Source: Ktedonospora formicarum (GTDB lineage Bacteria; Chloroflexota; Ktedonobacteria; Ktedonobacterales; Ktedonobacteraceae). Taken from it: a stretch of 64,000 bases of DNA. The stretch spans positions 4,307,721 to 4,371,720 of the forward strand of contig NZ_BNJF01000001.1 of assembly GCF_016587355.1 (NCBI RefSeq), read 5' to 3'. The notes under the pieces are model-generated. The model did no database searches, was not told where the DNA came from, and saw only the letters and a program-made list of their open reading frames with translations. Shown in pieces: positions 27,576 through 37,192 of the stretch. The position numbers were made by a program, and so were the translations under genes. Within the stretch, counting starts at the first letter, position 1, and each line of letters opens with the position of its first letter.

Positions 27576-28022
27576 TTGAAAGAACAGCAGATCCACCAGA
27601 CATCGAAACAGCCGAACAACTTGAAATATCTCTTGATCAAACTAGGACTGGGATCGATGCTTGGTCTCATGCTGATGGGAGCCATGCTTGGTCTCGGGAC
27701 GCGTACCGCGTCCGCAAAAGAACATACCAGCGCGGCCCCAACGGATGTAGTCTCGATGATTCGCGAGGTCTTTGGTCCTTATTCTGGTCAGGCGATCAAT
27801 ATCGCACGCTGTGAGTCGCAGTTCAATCCAGGTGCGACCAACTCGACCCCAATTGGTGGAAGCCATGCGGCAGGCGTCTTCCAGATTCTCTATCCTAGCA
27901 CCTGGAATGGAACGCCGATGGCTGGAAGCTCGCCATACGATGCCTATGCCAACATCAAAGCCGCCTATCATATCTTCCAGCGCGATGGTTATAGCTGGTA
28001 TGAGTGGCAGTGCCAGCCGTAA
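27576..28022 (+). CDS. Secreted lysozyme-like / transglycosylase-like protein
   Basis: 148 residues. A signal peptide or anchor is clear (basic start, then LGLGSMLGLMLMGAMLGLG, cleavage likely after ASA near residue 47). The mature part of about 100 residues has the lysozyme-like fold signature: INIARCESQFNPGA with the catalytic-type Glu, AAGVFQILYPSTW, YDAYANIKAAYHIF and the closing WYEWQC. It probably cuts or binds peptidoglycan outside the membrane. Start is TTG with AAAAGGAG upstream. A clean terminator follows. Confidence 0.82.
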   Translation: MKEQQIHQTSKQPNNLKYLLIKLGLGSMLGLMLMGAMLGLGTRTASAKEHTSAAPTDVVSMIREVFGPYSGQAINIARCESQFNPGATNSTPIGGSHAAGVFQILYPSTWNGTPMAGSSPYDAYANIKAAYHIFQRDGYSWYEWQCQP

Positions 28023-28043
28023 GATAAAATAATTACGAAATAC

Positions 28044-28076
28044 AAGAGACCTCGACAAATTCTGTCGAGGTCTCTT
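28044..28076 (+). terminator. Terminator of the lysozyme-like gene
   Basis: 14-bp perfect stem (28044-28057 with 28063-28076), AATTC loop, T-rich tail. It can also serve the convergent next gene. Confidence 0.8.
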
Positions 28077-28090
28077 CTTTGTCCGTATTT

Positions 28091-28507
28091 CTAGCCTGCT
28101 TCCTGCTTGTTTGTGTGATGTGCCTCATCTAAGGCATATTTACGCAACAGAAGCAAGACATCGACTTCGCTGGCGCAATCGTAAATCATTTTAGGGGTCA
28201 GGATAAGCACGCTCTTTTCTTTACACTGGCGCACCAGTAGCTCTAGCTCAAAGCGAGTGGTCCATTGACTGCCTTCATCGGTAAGGAGAATTGTCTTAAA
28301 TGATGATTCCCTGAGTGCCTCAATTAATCGGTGCCAACCCTCATTTTCCTCTTGTATATAGATGCATATCTGCTCGTCACGCCATCCTTGCTTACGAGCG
28401 AAGGCTAAGAGGTCCCTCCCTTGCTGTTCCCTTTCTGACTTGCTGCGCACATAGATGGCGATTGGTGCGTCCAGTGACAAATAGGATGGATGGTGTGTCG
28501 GTGTCAT
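28091..28507 (-). CDS. Resolvase-N-like protein lacking catalytic residues
   Basis: 138 residues resembling only the N-terminal catalytic domain of serine recombinases: AIYVRSKSEREQQ, LLAFARKQGW, IYIQEENEGWHRLIEAL and ILLTDEGSQW. The site of the active serine (YxRVS) reads YVRSK, so Ser is replaced by Lys, and the Arg of the later D-R pair is replaced by Glu (DEG). There is no DNA-binding or zinc/coiled-coil C-terminal domain. It is probably a non-catalytic domesticated fragment or a decayed gene; the open frame of normal codon use argues for a retained protein. Confidence 0.6.
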   Translation of the reverse strand: MTPTHHPSYLSLDAPIAIYVRSKSEREQQGRDLLAFARKQGWRDEQICIYIQEENEGWHRLIEALRESSFKTILLTDEGSQWTTRFELELLVRQCKEKSVLILTPKMIYDCASEVDVLLLLRKYALDEAHHTNKQEAG

Positions 28508-28739
28508 GGCTTATTGCTCCCGATCTAGAAATACCATTAGCTCCTCTATAGTACGTATCACGACCCATTTTTCGTTCTCCCTGCGACTAATGGGGGATTG
28601 GGCCTAGGGTAAAGTCCTGGGGCGTTTTTCTTTACCTACCCTCTTGGGTCGCTGTTTGCGTCTATACTAGCATTAGAGATGCGATAGATGCAGCCGCTAT
28701 ATAGGCGGTGTTAACGCATGGAAGGTAGAAGATAGTTCT

Positions 28740-30272
28740 ATGAAGATAGTCGTTATTGGTAGTGGTTTTGGCGGTTTGAGCGCAGCGATTCGCTTGCAGG
28801 CTCAGGGGCATGATGTGACGATTCTAGAGAAGCGCGATAAGCCAGGAGGGCGTGCTTATGTCTATGAGCAGGATGGGTTTACCTTTGATGGGAGGCCTAC
28901 GATCATTACCGCTCCCTGGCTGATCCATGACCTCTTCGCGCTCTGTGGCAAGGAGACTGCGGATTATGTAACCCTCATGCCAATTAACCTCTTCTATAAT
29001 ATCCGTTTCGAGGATGGCTCCATCTTCCACTATGATGGCGACCGCGAGAACATTCTTGCCCAGATTCGGGTGTTCTCGCCTGGGGATGTCGATGGCTATC
29101 TGCGCTTTGCTCACGATACTGAGCTAATCTATGAGAAGGGCTTTGAACTGATTGACCAGCCTTCACAACATTTTCTTCCATGCTTAAGGTCGCCCCTGAC
29201 CTGGTGCGCCTACGAGCCTATACCTCGGTCGCGGACCTGGTGAGCCACTACATCAAGGATGAACGCCTGCGTCAGGTCTTCAGCTTTCATCCTCTTCTCA
29301 TTGGTGGTAATCCATTTGAAAGTACCTCGATTTATGCTTTGATCCATACGCTTGAGCGTAAGTTCGGCATCTGGTATGCTCAAGGAGGCACTGGTGTGTT
29401 AGTGCGGGCTCTGGTCAAGTTGTTTGAAGATATAGGTGGTGTGCTCCATCTCAAGCAAGAGGTTTCGCGGATTCAAGTGGACGAGCGTAGTGGACGGGCG
29501 ACCGGCGTTCAACTTACGTCTGGTGAGACTATCATGGCTGAGAGCGTAGTCTGCAATGCCGATGTGGCCTACGCATATCTTAACCTTGTTCCTGACCATG
29601 CCCGGCGCAAGTATACGGCGAATTATATCAAGAAGATGCGCTACTCTATGTCACTCTTCGTCATCTATTTTGGCACGGATCGACGTTATGATGATATCGC
29701 GCACCATGAAATAGTCATGGGACCGCGCTATAAGGGCTTGCTTAATGATATCTTCAAGCGCAAGGTGCTAGCAAAGGATTTCTCACTCTACCTGCATCGC
29801 CCGACCGCAACGGACCCCTCGATGGCCCCTGAAGGCTGTGATTGCTGGTATGTGCTCTCGCCTGTACCGCATCAGGGGAGCAGGATTGATTGGACTCAGA
29901 TGGCGAAGCCCTATCGCGACTCCATTATCACGTACCTGGAGGAGCGCTATCTTCCTCATCTCTCAAAGCATATCATTAGCGAGCATCACATTGACCCTCT
30001 ACATTTCGAGCAGACGCTCAATAGTTATCTGGGCAGTGCCTTCTCAGTTGAGCCAGTACTTATCCAATCGGCCTGGTTTCGTCCCCATAATGTAAAGTGA
30101 GGATATTCCCAACCTCTTTTTTGCTGGAGCCGGAACTCACCCCGGTGCGGGTTTACCTGGAGTCATGAGTTCAGGTAAAATAGTAGCAGATATGATAGAT
30201 CGTGCCTGTAAGGGAAAAATTTATAATGCTTTAGATGTGGGGATAGAAGAAGGGAAGCATGTGTCGCGCTGA
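28740..30272 (+). pseudogene. Phytoene desaturase-like FAD oxidoreductase, two frameshifts
   Basis: Across three frames it encodes a complete CrtI-family protein of about 510 residues. The N-terminal FAD site IVVIGSGFGGLSAAIRLQAQGHDVTILEKRD and PGGRAYVYEQ are in frame one (28740 onward), the middle (APDLVRLRAYTSVADLV, SFHPLLIGGNPF, YAQGGTGVLV) is in frame two, and the C-terminal FAGAGTHPGAGLPGVMSSGK is in frame three, ending at 30272. Breaks lie at the T4 run at 29171-29174 (one base short) and at AAA 30094-30096 (one base extra). No crtB or other carotenoid gene is adjacent. It is a decayed gene or an assembly artefact. Confidence 0.85.
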
Positions 30273-30434
30273 TAGCCCTGCTATTTGCCTGTATGCGGAG
30301 AATTGTGCTTCTTTTGTTTCTCCGAATGAGAACCGGTCAATGGTGACCGGCTCAACTCATGCAGACAATGTGTCGTATGTATTGCTACTGATGAGGGCGA
30401 TACGTGCGCATGGTGAGCACAAAGGAGGGCTACC

Positions 30435-31511
30435 ATGTCTACTCAGCATCGTTGGACTATGGGTCTTGTCACAGGTACTAGTATTCTGGGTCTCACCGTA
30501 ACGAGTGGGCTGGCATTCATCGCTAGCCGATTTGTAGACGAGTTCTCGCGACCCCATCAAGTCTTAGATGAAGTCAACTTTTCGTGGACGCTTCCAAAAG
30601 CTTTGCCTGAACCTGATTCCTCATTGCAGCGTGCGTTTCAGTGTCGAACTATTGATGGCGCACTCTTATGTGGCGAGTTCTGGGCGCAACCCCAACCAGC
30701 ACCTACAATTGTCCTCTGTCATGGTTATCGTGTATCGCGTGCGCACCTGCGCTCTGTCGCTAGCCTGGAATATGCGCGCGGTTATAATGTCCTTACCTTT
30801 GATTTTCGTGGGCATGGTGACAGCGATAGTGTGACTACGAGCGGAGGCAAAGTAGAAGTGCGCGATCTGGAAGCTGCCCTGATGGTCGCGAAGAGCCAGC
30901 CAGAGACGCTTCCTGGTCGTGTTATCATCCATGGTTTCTCAATGGGAGCTGCTGTCGCTCTACTCACCCCTCCACATGCTGATGTCGCCGCCATCATTGC
31001 TGATAGCCCCTATGCACGTACCTTTGATGTTGTGCGTCGCCTGGTCGAGTTTCGCCTGCTTGAGGCTAGTAATCGCTGGAAACGCTGGCCTCGACTGGTT
31101 GGGCAGTTGCATCACTTGTTGCCTCCCATCTCGTGGGCTACGGTTGTCATGAGCGTGCTGGTCTTTCGTCTCCGCTTTGGTTTTGGCTTTCTGTCGCGAC
31201 CTGATGCCAGCTTTAAGCGCTGGCAGGGCTGGCGGGCGTATGCTCATACCTCAGGCCGCCGTCGCCCAGTTCCTATCCTGCTCATTCATGCTGAGGGGGA
31301 TCAATTGATTCCTATCGCGCACGCCCGCCGCATTGCTCGCCAGGCCAAGATCTATGAAGTTCCCCTGGAAACGTACTTTGTAGATGGCAGCGCCCATTGT
31401 GGCGCATATAGCTATAATCCCAGCCAGTACGATAATGTGCTCAGTGATTTCTTGCAGCGTCATCTTGGACCGGATTTCCCAAAACAGCATCATGCGCTCA
31501 ATGAAATATAA
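30435..31511 (+). CDS. Membrane-anchored alpha/beta hydrolase
   Basis: 358 residues. An N-terminal hydrophobic segment (about residues 9-29) acts as anchor or signal. The catalytic domain has CHGYRVSR, FDFRGHGDSD, the nucleophile elbow GFSMGA, an aspartate in IHAEGDQLIP and the histidine in SAHCGAYSY, so the triad is complete. It resembles the DUF/BAAT-type serine hydrolases annotated as esterases or peptidases. The ATG follows AAAGGAGGGCTACC. The substrate is unknown. Confidence 0.85.
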   Translation: MSTQHRWTMGLVTGTSILGLTVTSGLAFIASRFVDEFSRPHQVLDEVNFSWTLPKALPEPDSSLQRAFQCRTIDGALLCGEFWAQPQPAPTIVLCHGYRVSRAHLRSVASLEYARGYNVLTFDFRGHGDSDSVTTSGGKVEVRDLEAALMVAKSQPETLPGRVIIHGFSMGAAVALLTPPHADVAAIIADSPYARTFDVVRRLVEFRLLEASNRWKRWPRLVGQLHHLLPPISWATVVMSVLVFRLRFGFGFLSRPDASFKRWQGWRAYAHTSGRRRPVPILLIHAEGDQLIPIAHARRIARQAKIYEVPLETYFVDGSAHCGAYSYNPSQYDNVLSDFLQRHLGPDFPKQHHALNEI

Positions 31512-31662
31512 GCTGAGCAGTTTTTCACACAAAAAACCTTGCGCATAACCGTGTTTGGCGTGCATAATCATTATTGGAGAGAAAGACACGTTCCAATATC
31601 AAGTGCGTCACTTCTTGTAGAACGGGCTGTGTTTTACTAAATGTATCCATAAGAGGAGAGAA

Positions 31663-32676
31663 ATGCAACCATTCGACGAGACGACTTCGACCACGGGCGA
31701 ATTGAGCATCCCTGTTGAAGCCGCACCAAATACGGGTGAGCTAGATGGTGCCACATTAGCACGCCTGCCAAATCTGACTGATTATCGTCGCGCGCCCCAT
31801 TTGCAGAGGCAGCAAGTCCGTCAGCGACCAAACACAGATGCCCTACCCGCAGTAGACGCGAATACCCCCTTGCCGCCAGGGAGTCGGACGCGCGTGCTTA
31901 GGCGCCATCCGCGCCAGCTTTCTGAGGAGCAGCACGCGGAGTTCACACGTATTCGTGAGGCTTATATCCAGCTTCAAGCACGCTATGAGAGAGACGTCGC
32001 CGCGATTCATAACGCACATGAGCAGGAATTAGCAACTTCCCATGCGCAGATTCAGGAGGTGCTAGCGGCTCATATGGCCTTGCAACAGCAGCATCAGGAA
32101 TTAGAGCAGCGTTTCCAGGCATTAGAACAGTCATTAGATGCAACAGCTGAGCAGAAGGCCCTGGAAAAGGTCGCCCATGCCACTGGTGAATTGGAGGCTT
32201 CGCCTCATCAAGTGCCAACGCTACTACAAGATGCTATTGATGTGCTTCAGCGGCATGCCAAGGAGCAGGAAGATAAGCACCTCGTAGAGATTCTCTTCTT
32301 AAAGCGTGAAATGCAGTCTATGGCTCAACAACTTGAGCAGAAACGCGGTCAGGTTGATGCTGAGCGGCAGGGGTTGCTCTCCCTGCAAAGCTCTGCCAAA
32401 GAACAGGCGGATTTGCGTCTGAAGTGGGCCCATGCGCGCCTTCTGGCCCGGACACGTGCTCGGGCTGTTATAATCAGTCTGGCCCTGTTACTCCTCCTTC
32501 TGGTGCTTCAATTTGCCTGTATGCGTCTCTTTAATGTTTCAGTCAATGCTGGTCTCTCGTTGGCCTTGATTGCACCTCTTTTGATTTGTGCCGTCTGTTC
32601 CATGTGTATGGCGACTCCAGCGTCAATGGTCAAAACCATTTATCAAGGGGCTCCCCATAAGCGTAAAAACAAGTAA
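31663..32676 (+). CDS. Coiled-coil protein with two C-terminal membrane helices
   Basis: 337 residues, no named family. Residues 1 to about 85 are polar and disordered, with a repeated NTGEL. Residues about 95-260 are charged heptad-rich helix (Glu, Gln, Leu, Ala), a clear coiled coil. Two hydrophobic segments follow (VIISLALLLLLLVLQFACM and AGLSLALIAPLLICAVC) and a basic tail ending KRKNK. AAGAGGAGAGAA precedes the ATG. Probably a membrane-tethered structural or partner protein with the coiled coil in the cytoplasm. Confidence 0.7.
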   Translation: MQPFDETTSTTGELSIPVEAAPNTGELDGATLARLPNLTDYRRAPHLQRQQVRQRPNTDALPAVDANTPLPPGSRTRVLRRHPRQLSEEQHAEFTRIREAYIQLQARYERDVAAIHNAHEQELATSHAQIQEVLAAHMALQQQHQELEQRFQALEQSLDATAEQKALEKVAHATGELEASPHQVPTLLQDAIDVLQRHAKEQEDKHLVEILFLKREMQSMAQQLEQKRGQVDAERQGLLSLQSSAKEQADLRLKWAHARLLARTRARAVIISLALLLLLLVLQFACMRLFNVSVNAGLSLALIAPLLICAVCSMCMATPASMVKTIYQGAPHKRKNK

Positions 32677-32968
32677 ATGATTAGATAATAGCGTTACAAA
32701 AAAATACCTTCTGACCCGGCCACTTGCATGATTCTGAAGATCTCTGATCTTCTCTTGCCTGATAGGTGCCACGCCACCTGGCTCGCTACCTATTCGTCAG
32801 CTCATTCATCAGCAGGTGTCTGGGTCTCTCTGTGCCAGAACCACATTCCATATGGAAAGGTTTTTTTTGCAGTCAAATTTATGCAAACACATGCCTCCAT
32901 AGGTCTCACCTGTATCGTATACATAGATAGAGAGAGAACATCGTCGCTAAAGAGGAGAAAGGAATGGT

Positions 32969-34546
32969 ATGACACACCAGATTGAGAGTGAATCCAGGCT
33001 CAAGCCGCATAAGATATGGCAGGATGGACATATGCCCCAGCCTTGCGCTATCGTCATTTTTGGTGCAACCGGTGACCTGGCTCAACGCAAGATTTTACCC
33101 ACTCTGGCACACCTTATGCATGACCATCCTTTGCCGCAAAGTTTTCGCATTGTGGCCTTTGCCCGACGTCCACTTGATGATGAGAAGTGGCGCACGATGG
33201 CCCTTGCATCGATTAACGAGTATATGGCTCCTGATGACCGCCTGGATGAGCAGGCGCAGCAACAATTTGCCTCTCGCCTTTTCTATTGTCGGTCAAATTT
33301 CGATGATCCCGAAGGTTATCAACGCCTCAAACAACTTCTGGAGAAGCTCGATCATGAGCAGGGAACAGAGGGCAATCGCCTCTACTACTTGGCAACACCA
33401 CCAGATACAGATAGTGAGATCATTGCTCACCTGGGGGCTGCTGGTTTGAATCATGCGGGGCAGGTCTCTGGAAATGGCAATCATGGTAAGTCGTGGGCAC
33501 GGATCATTGTTGAGAAGCCATTCGGGCATGATCTGTCTTCCGCGCAACGCCTGAACCGAGATCTGGGGCGTGTCTTCCGCGAGAATCAGATCTACCGCAT
33601 TGATCACTATATGGGCAAAGAGACGGTCCAGAACATCATGGCCTTCCGTTTCTCGAATGGTATCTTCGAGCCCCTATGGAATCAGCGCTATGTAGATCAT
33701 GTGCAGATTACGGTCGCCGAATCGCTTGGCATTGGCACGCGAGCCGAGTTCTATGAGGGTGAGGGTGCGATACGTGATATCGTGCAAAATCATATCATGC
33801 AAGTGCTCTGCTTGACCGCGATGGAGCCGCCTGTGGCTTTTGACGCGGATGCAATTCGTGATGAGAAGGTGAAGGTGTTACGGGCCATCGATCCGTTTAC
33901 GGCAGATGAGGTCAAACGGAACGTAGTGCGTGCGCAATATGTGGCAGGAGAAATAGATGGGGAGCAGGTAGTGGGGTATAAGCAGGAGCAGGGTGTGGCA
34001 CTCGATTCTACGACGGAGACCTTTGTGGCGCTCAAGCTCTTTATTGAGAACTGGCGTTGGGAGGATGTGCCATTTTATATTCGTACTGGCAAGCATCTTC
34101 CCAAACGAAGCACCGAGGTCACTATTCAATTCAAGCGCGTTCCTCATCAACTCTATCGTCCCTCCGAGACAAAGGGGCTGGTCCCCAATCGCCTGACTAT
34201 GCGTATTCAGCCCGATGAGGGCATCTCGCTCAAGATAGGAGCCAAGATTCCAGGCGCCGCTAGTCAATTAAGCTCGGTTGATATGAGTTTCTCATATAAC
34301 GAGGCGTTTGGTATCGAGTCGCCTGAGGCTTATGAACGCCTGATAGCAGACTGTATTCTTGGTGATTCCACGCTCTTCATCCGTCGCGACGAAATTGAAG
34401 CTTCGTGGCGTATTATCGATAGCATTACGAAGACCTGGCAGCGCCTTCCCGCATCGACGATACATACATATAGGGCTGGTACCTGGGGGCCTGCTGAGGC
34501 TGATGAACTTCTCGAACGGGATGGGCGTTCCTGGGATAACCCCTAA
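32969..34546 (+). CDS. zwf: Glucose-6-phosphate 1-dehydrogenase
   Basis: 525 residues. It oxidises glucose 6-phosphate to 6-phosphogluconolactone with NADP, the entry of the oxidative pentose phosphate pathway. The Rossmann motif IFGATGDLAQRK lies near residue 30 and the active-site motif RIDHYMGKETVQN at about 209-221. The length is normal, with a slightly long N-terminal extension. GAGGAGAAAGG precedes the ATG. Followed by two hairpins. No pgl or gnd gene is adjacent. Confidence 0.95.
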   Translation: MTHQIESESRLKPHKIWQDGHMPQPCAIVIFGATGDLAQRKILPTLAHLMHDHPLPQSFRIVAFARRPLDDEKWRTMALASINEYMAPDDRLDEQAQQQFASRLFYCRSNFDDPEGYQRLKQLLEKLDHEQGTEGNRLYYLATPPDTDSEIIAHLGAAGLNHAGQVSGNGNHGKSWARIIVEKPFGHDLSSAQRLNRDLGRVFRENQIYRIDHYMGKETVQNIMAFRFSNGIFEPLWNQRYVDHVQITVAESLGIGTRAEFYEGEGAIRDIVQNHIMQVLCLTAMEPPVAFDADAIRDEKVKVLRAIDPFTADEVKRNVVRAQYVAGEIDGEQVVGYKQEQGVALDSTTETFVALKLFIENWRWEDVPFYIRTGKHLPKRSTEVTIQFKRVPHQLYRPSETKGLVPNRLTMRIQPDEGISLKIGAKIPGAASQLSSVDMSFSYNEAFGIESPEAYERLIADCILGDSTLFIRRDEIEASWRIIDSITKTWQRLPASTIHTYRAGTWGPAEADELLERDGRSWDNP

Positions 34547-34557
34547 GATCTTAGATG

Positions 34558-34589
34558 AACCTCAACGCTGCGATTGCGGCGTTGAGGTT
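34558..34589. terminator. Hairpin after zwf (11-bp stem)
   Basis: AACCTCAACGC (34558-34568) pairs with GCGTTGAGGTT (34579-34589). No long T-tract. Confidence 0.6.
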
Positions 34590-34609
34590 ATAAGGTGTAA
34601 GTCTTGTCT

Positions 34610-34676
34610 CTTCCCATACAACAAGAGAGGCTGTACCATATCAAATACGGTACAGCCTCTCTTGTTGTATGGGAAG
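34610..34676. repeat. 28-bp perfect-stem hairpin
   Basis: Arms 34610-34637 and 34649-34676 are perfectly complementary with an 11-base loop. It lies downstream of zwf and of the convergent small protein gene. Much longer than a usual terminator stem; see the finding on long hairpins. Confidence 0.85.
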
Positions 34677-34708
34677 ATAGTTGGTATTACCCGAAATTGG
34701 TTTTAGGT

Positions 34709-34771
34709 CTTATTCGAAAACCGACATCGCTGCTCGCGGTTAGCGTTGGCGCGTTTAGGTTTTCGGATAAG
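34709..34771. repeat. Dispersed palindromic element, copy R4
   Basis: 63 bp, from CTTATTCGAAAACC to GGTTTTCGGATAAG, the same length as R2. It lies in the gap between zwf and the small protein gene, downstream of both. Confidence 0.75.
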
Positions 34772-34796
34772 GATCTCGCAGAAAGTAGCTAGCAGC

Positions 34797-34988
34797 TTAG
34801 CGCTCGCGCTCCTGCTGGTCGCGATTGCGGCTGTTCTCACCCTTTTCCTGCTGCTGCTTATTGATCTCGAAAGCGCTGTTCTGGCGATTCTTCTGGTCTT
34901 GCTCGTTACTGCGAGTGCCACCCTGCTGCTGCTGTTTCGCCTTGTTGCGCTGTTCGTCTTTGTTGCTGTAATTTTCGTTCTTAGCCAT
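34797..34988 (-). CDS. Small Gln/Asn/Lys-rich hydrophilic protein
   Basis: 63 residues from the ATG at 34988 (MAKNENYS...), very hydrophilic with poly-Gln (QQQQGG) and repeated Asn, Lys, Arg and Glu. No hydrophobic core, so it is likely disordered; the composition resembles small stress- or spore-type proteins but no family is assigned. Start chosen at 34988 because GAAAGGA precedes it, rather than the frame's first ATG seven codons earlier. Confidence 0.55.
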   Translation of the reverse strand: MAKNENYSNKDEQRNKAKQQQQGGTRSNEQDQKNRQNSAFEINKQQQEKGENSRNRDQQERER

Positions 34989-35187
34989 GGTTGAAGTGTC
35001 CTTTCTCACATACGCTTAGGCGTATGGACTAAACCACACATATTCGAGAGGCTATCTAGCTGCTTGTTATTGCGTCTAAAGCTTATACGCCATACGCAAT
35101 AACCTCTACATAACTCTCTCTAAGTTGATACTAACAATGGTCTAAAATGTGTATGGTGGATCTCAACCATGAATGTAAATATACCTT

Positions 35188-35232
35188 CAACACGAAAGGG
35201 TCCTGACCGACGGTCAGGACCCTTTCGTGTTG
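35188..35232. terminator. 22-bp near-continuous palindrome after pepF
   Basis: Arms 35188-35209 and 35211-35232 are separated by one base, so the whole 45 bp is palindromic; the real loop must be larger. It ends the pepF transcript. Confidence 0.7.
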
Positions 35233-35240
35233 AGCGTTGT

Positions 35241-37037
35241 TTAGCCCAGAAGCTCTTCCATTTGAGAGAGGTAAGACTCAAAGAGCTGGAATGCTTGGTG
35301 GACTGGTTCGGGCGTTGTCATATCAACACCTGCGTCTTTGAGCAGGTCAATACTGTACTTGGATGAGCCTGAACTGAGGAAGTTGATGTAGCGATCAACG
35401 GCGGGTTGGCCCTCATGCAGGATCTTCTGTACCAGAGCCGAGGAAGCTGAGATGCCGGTCGCGTACTGGTAGACATAGAAGCTCGAATAGAAGTGTGGAA
35501 TGCGAGCCCACTCGATGCCGATCAGATCATCGATAAAGGTCTCACCTCCATAATACTTCTCATTGAGTTCCTTGTAGAGCGCGCTAAAGCTATCGGCGGT
35601 TAGAGGCTCGCCATTCGCGGACCGTGAATGAATGGCTTGTTCGAACTCGGCGAACATTGTCTGGCGGTAGAGAGTGCCACGCAGGTCCTCAAGAGCGTGG
35701 TTCAGGATCGCCAGCCGCAGTCCCTTATCGCTGGTATGCTTAAGCAGGTAGTTGGTCAGCAGCCCCTCATTGAGGGTTGAAGCTACCTCGGCAACAAAGA
35801 TGGTATAGTCGCCGTACTGATAGGGCTGATGCGTGCGTGTAAAGTAGGAATGCAACGAATGTCCAAGCTCATGGGCCATGGTGAACATGCTATCGCGGTT
35901 ATCCTGATAGTTGAGCAGGATGAAAGGCTGTGTACTATATGAGCCGCCACTATAGGCCCCACTGCGTTTACCCGGAGTCTCATACACGTCAATCCAGCGT
36001 TCGCCAAGACCCCGCTTCAGGGCTTTGATATAGTTCTCGCCGAGAGGTGAGAGGGCCTCGATGATGATATCACCCGCCTCCTGGTAGGTAACTTTATCTT
36101 CTTTCTCCTCGACAATAGGCACATACAGGTCATACATGTGCATCTCATCCAGCTTGAGCACGCGCTTACGTAGTTGCAGGTAGCGGTTGATCAGTGAGGT
36201 ATGCGCGTTGACGGTCTGTACGAGATTGTCATAGACGCTCTCAGGAATGTTGTATGCGGAGAGTGCTCGCTGGCGGGTGCTTTCAAAGTTGCGCTGGCGG
36301 GTGTAGAAGGCGTCAGCCTTGACCTGTCCAGAAAGCGTCGAGGCGATAGTATTGCGCTGTTTTAGGAATGCGTTATGTAGCCCTTCGAACGCCTCCTGGC
36401 GTACCCGGCGGTCCTTACTGCGCACGAAGACGAGATAGTTGCCCTGTGTCAACTCAACCTCTTCTCCCTGCTCATTGCGGATCTTTGGTAGCTTCATATC
36501 AGCGTTATCGATCATGGAGAAGATGTTGTCCGGCGCACTTGCCATCTCCTCGCTTGCTGCCAGGATAGCTTCGACCTCAGCAGAGCGAATGTGTGGGCGT
36601 TTGCGATTAAGGTCATCTAACTGATGGCGATAGATGTTTAATCCAGGCACCGCATTAATGTAGCTCTCCAATGTTTCCTGGGGAAGGGCCAGTAACTCTG
36701 GTTCGATGTAAGAGATGGCTGTAACCACCTGTACATAGAGTTGCATCGCGCGGTCTGCCATACCCTGATAGAGGCTATTGGTCGTGTCCTCGTCGCGGCG
36801 CATAGAGGTATAGACATAGAGGCGCTCTAATACTTTTCCAATCTCGTCGCGCTTGCTGAGCACATTGAGTAGGGCCTCACCACTCTGCCCGAGTGTCCCT
36901 TGAAGAGTTGCCAGTTCTGGCACGCTCTTTTGCAGGTACTGAAAATCTCGCTCCCAATCCTCGTTATTGGCGTAAATGCTTTCAAGATTCCATTTGTACT
37001 CTGTCGGAATCTCGCTGCGGTTTTTGTACGATTGCAC
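35241..37037 (-). CDS. pepF: Oligoendopeptidase F (M3B peptidase)
   Basis: 598 residues, the normal length. A cytoplasmic zinc metallopeptidase that trims oligopeptides. The zinc motif HELGH occurs in TMAHELGHSLHSYF, with the third ligand in FVAEVASTLNEGLL, and the C-terminal Y..FYVYQYATG stretch is typical. The N-terminal EYKWNLESIYANNEDWE is the classic PepF opening. The palindromic element R5 lies 43 bp upstream of the start codon. Confidence 0.95.
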   Translation of the reverse strand: MQSYKNRSEIPTEYKWNLESIYANNEDWERDFQYLQKSVPELATLQGTLGQSGEALLNVLSKRDEIGKVLERLYVYTSMRRDEDTTNSLYQGMADRAMQLYVQVVTAISYIEPELLALPQETLESYINAVPGLNIYRHQLDDLNRKRPHIRSAEVEAILAASEEMASAPDNIFSMIDNADMKLPKIRNEQGEEVELTQGNYLVFVRSKDRRVRQEAFEGLHNAFLKQRNTIASTLSGQVKADAFYTRQRNFESTRQRALSAYNIPESVYDNLVQTVNAHTSLINRYLQLRKRVLKLDEMHMYDLYVPIVEEKEDKVTYQEAGDIIIEALSPLGENYIKALKRGLGERWIDVYETPGKRSGAYSGGSYSTQPFILLNYQDNRDSMFTMAHELGHSLHSYFTRTHQPYQYGDYTIFVAEVASTLNEGLLTNYLLKHTSDKGLRLAILNHALEDLRGTLYRQTMFAEFEQAIHSRSANGEPLTADSFSALYKELNEKYYGGETFIDDLIGIEWARIPHFYSSFYVYQYATGISASSALVQKILHEGQPAVDRYINFLSSGSSKYSIDLLKDAGVDMTTPEPVHQAFQLFESYLSQMEELLG

Positions 37038-37079
37038 TGTTTCTACTACCTTTCGCTACATTGAATGGACCTTTTGGGG

Positions 37080-37171
37080 CTCATACGAAACCCAATGCCT
37101 CTGATGTGCTAGCTGCCGCTGAGGCGGCGTTGATGACTATAGCAACAAGCACACTTGGGCTTGCGTATAAG
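37080..37171. repeat. Dispersed palindromic element, copy R5 (divergent)
   Basis: From CTCATACGAAACCC to GGGCTTGCGTATAAG, about 92 bp, with GTGCTAGCTGCCGC in the middle. Again both arms carry matching changes (AAACCC / GGGCTT). It fills most of the gap between the GT2 stop codon and the pepF start. Confidence 0.6.
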
Positions 37172-37192
37172 GGAGTTCGCCAGGCGAATATA

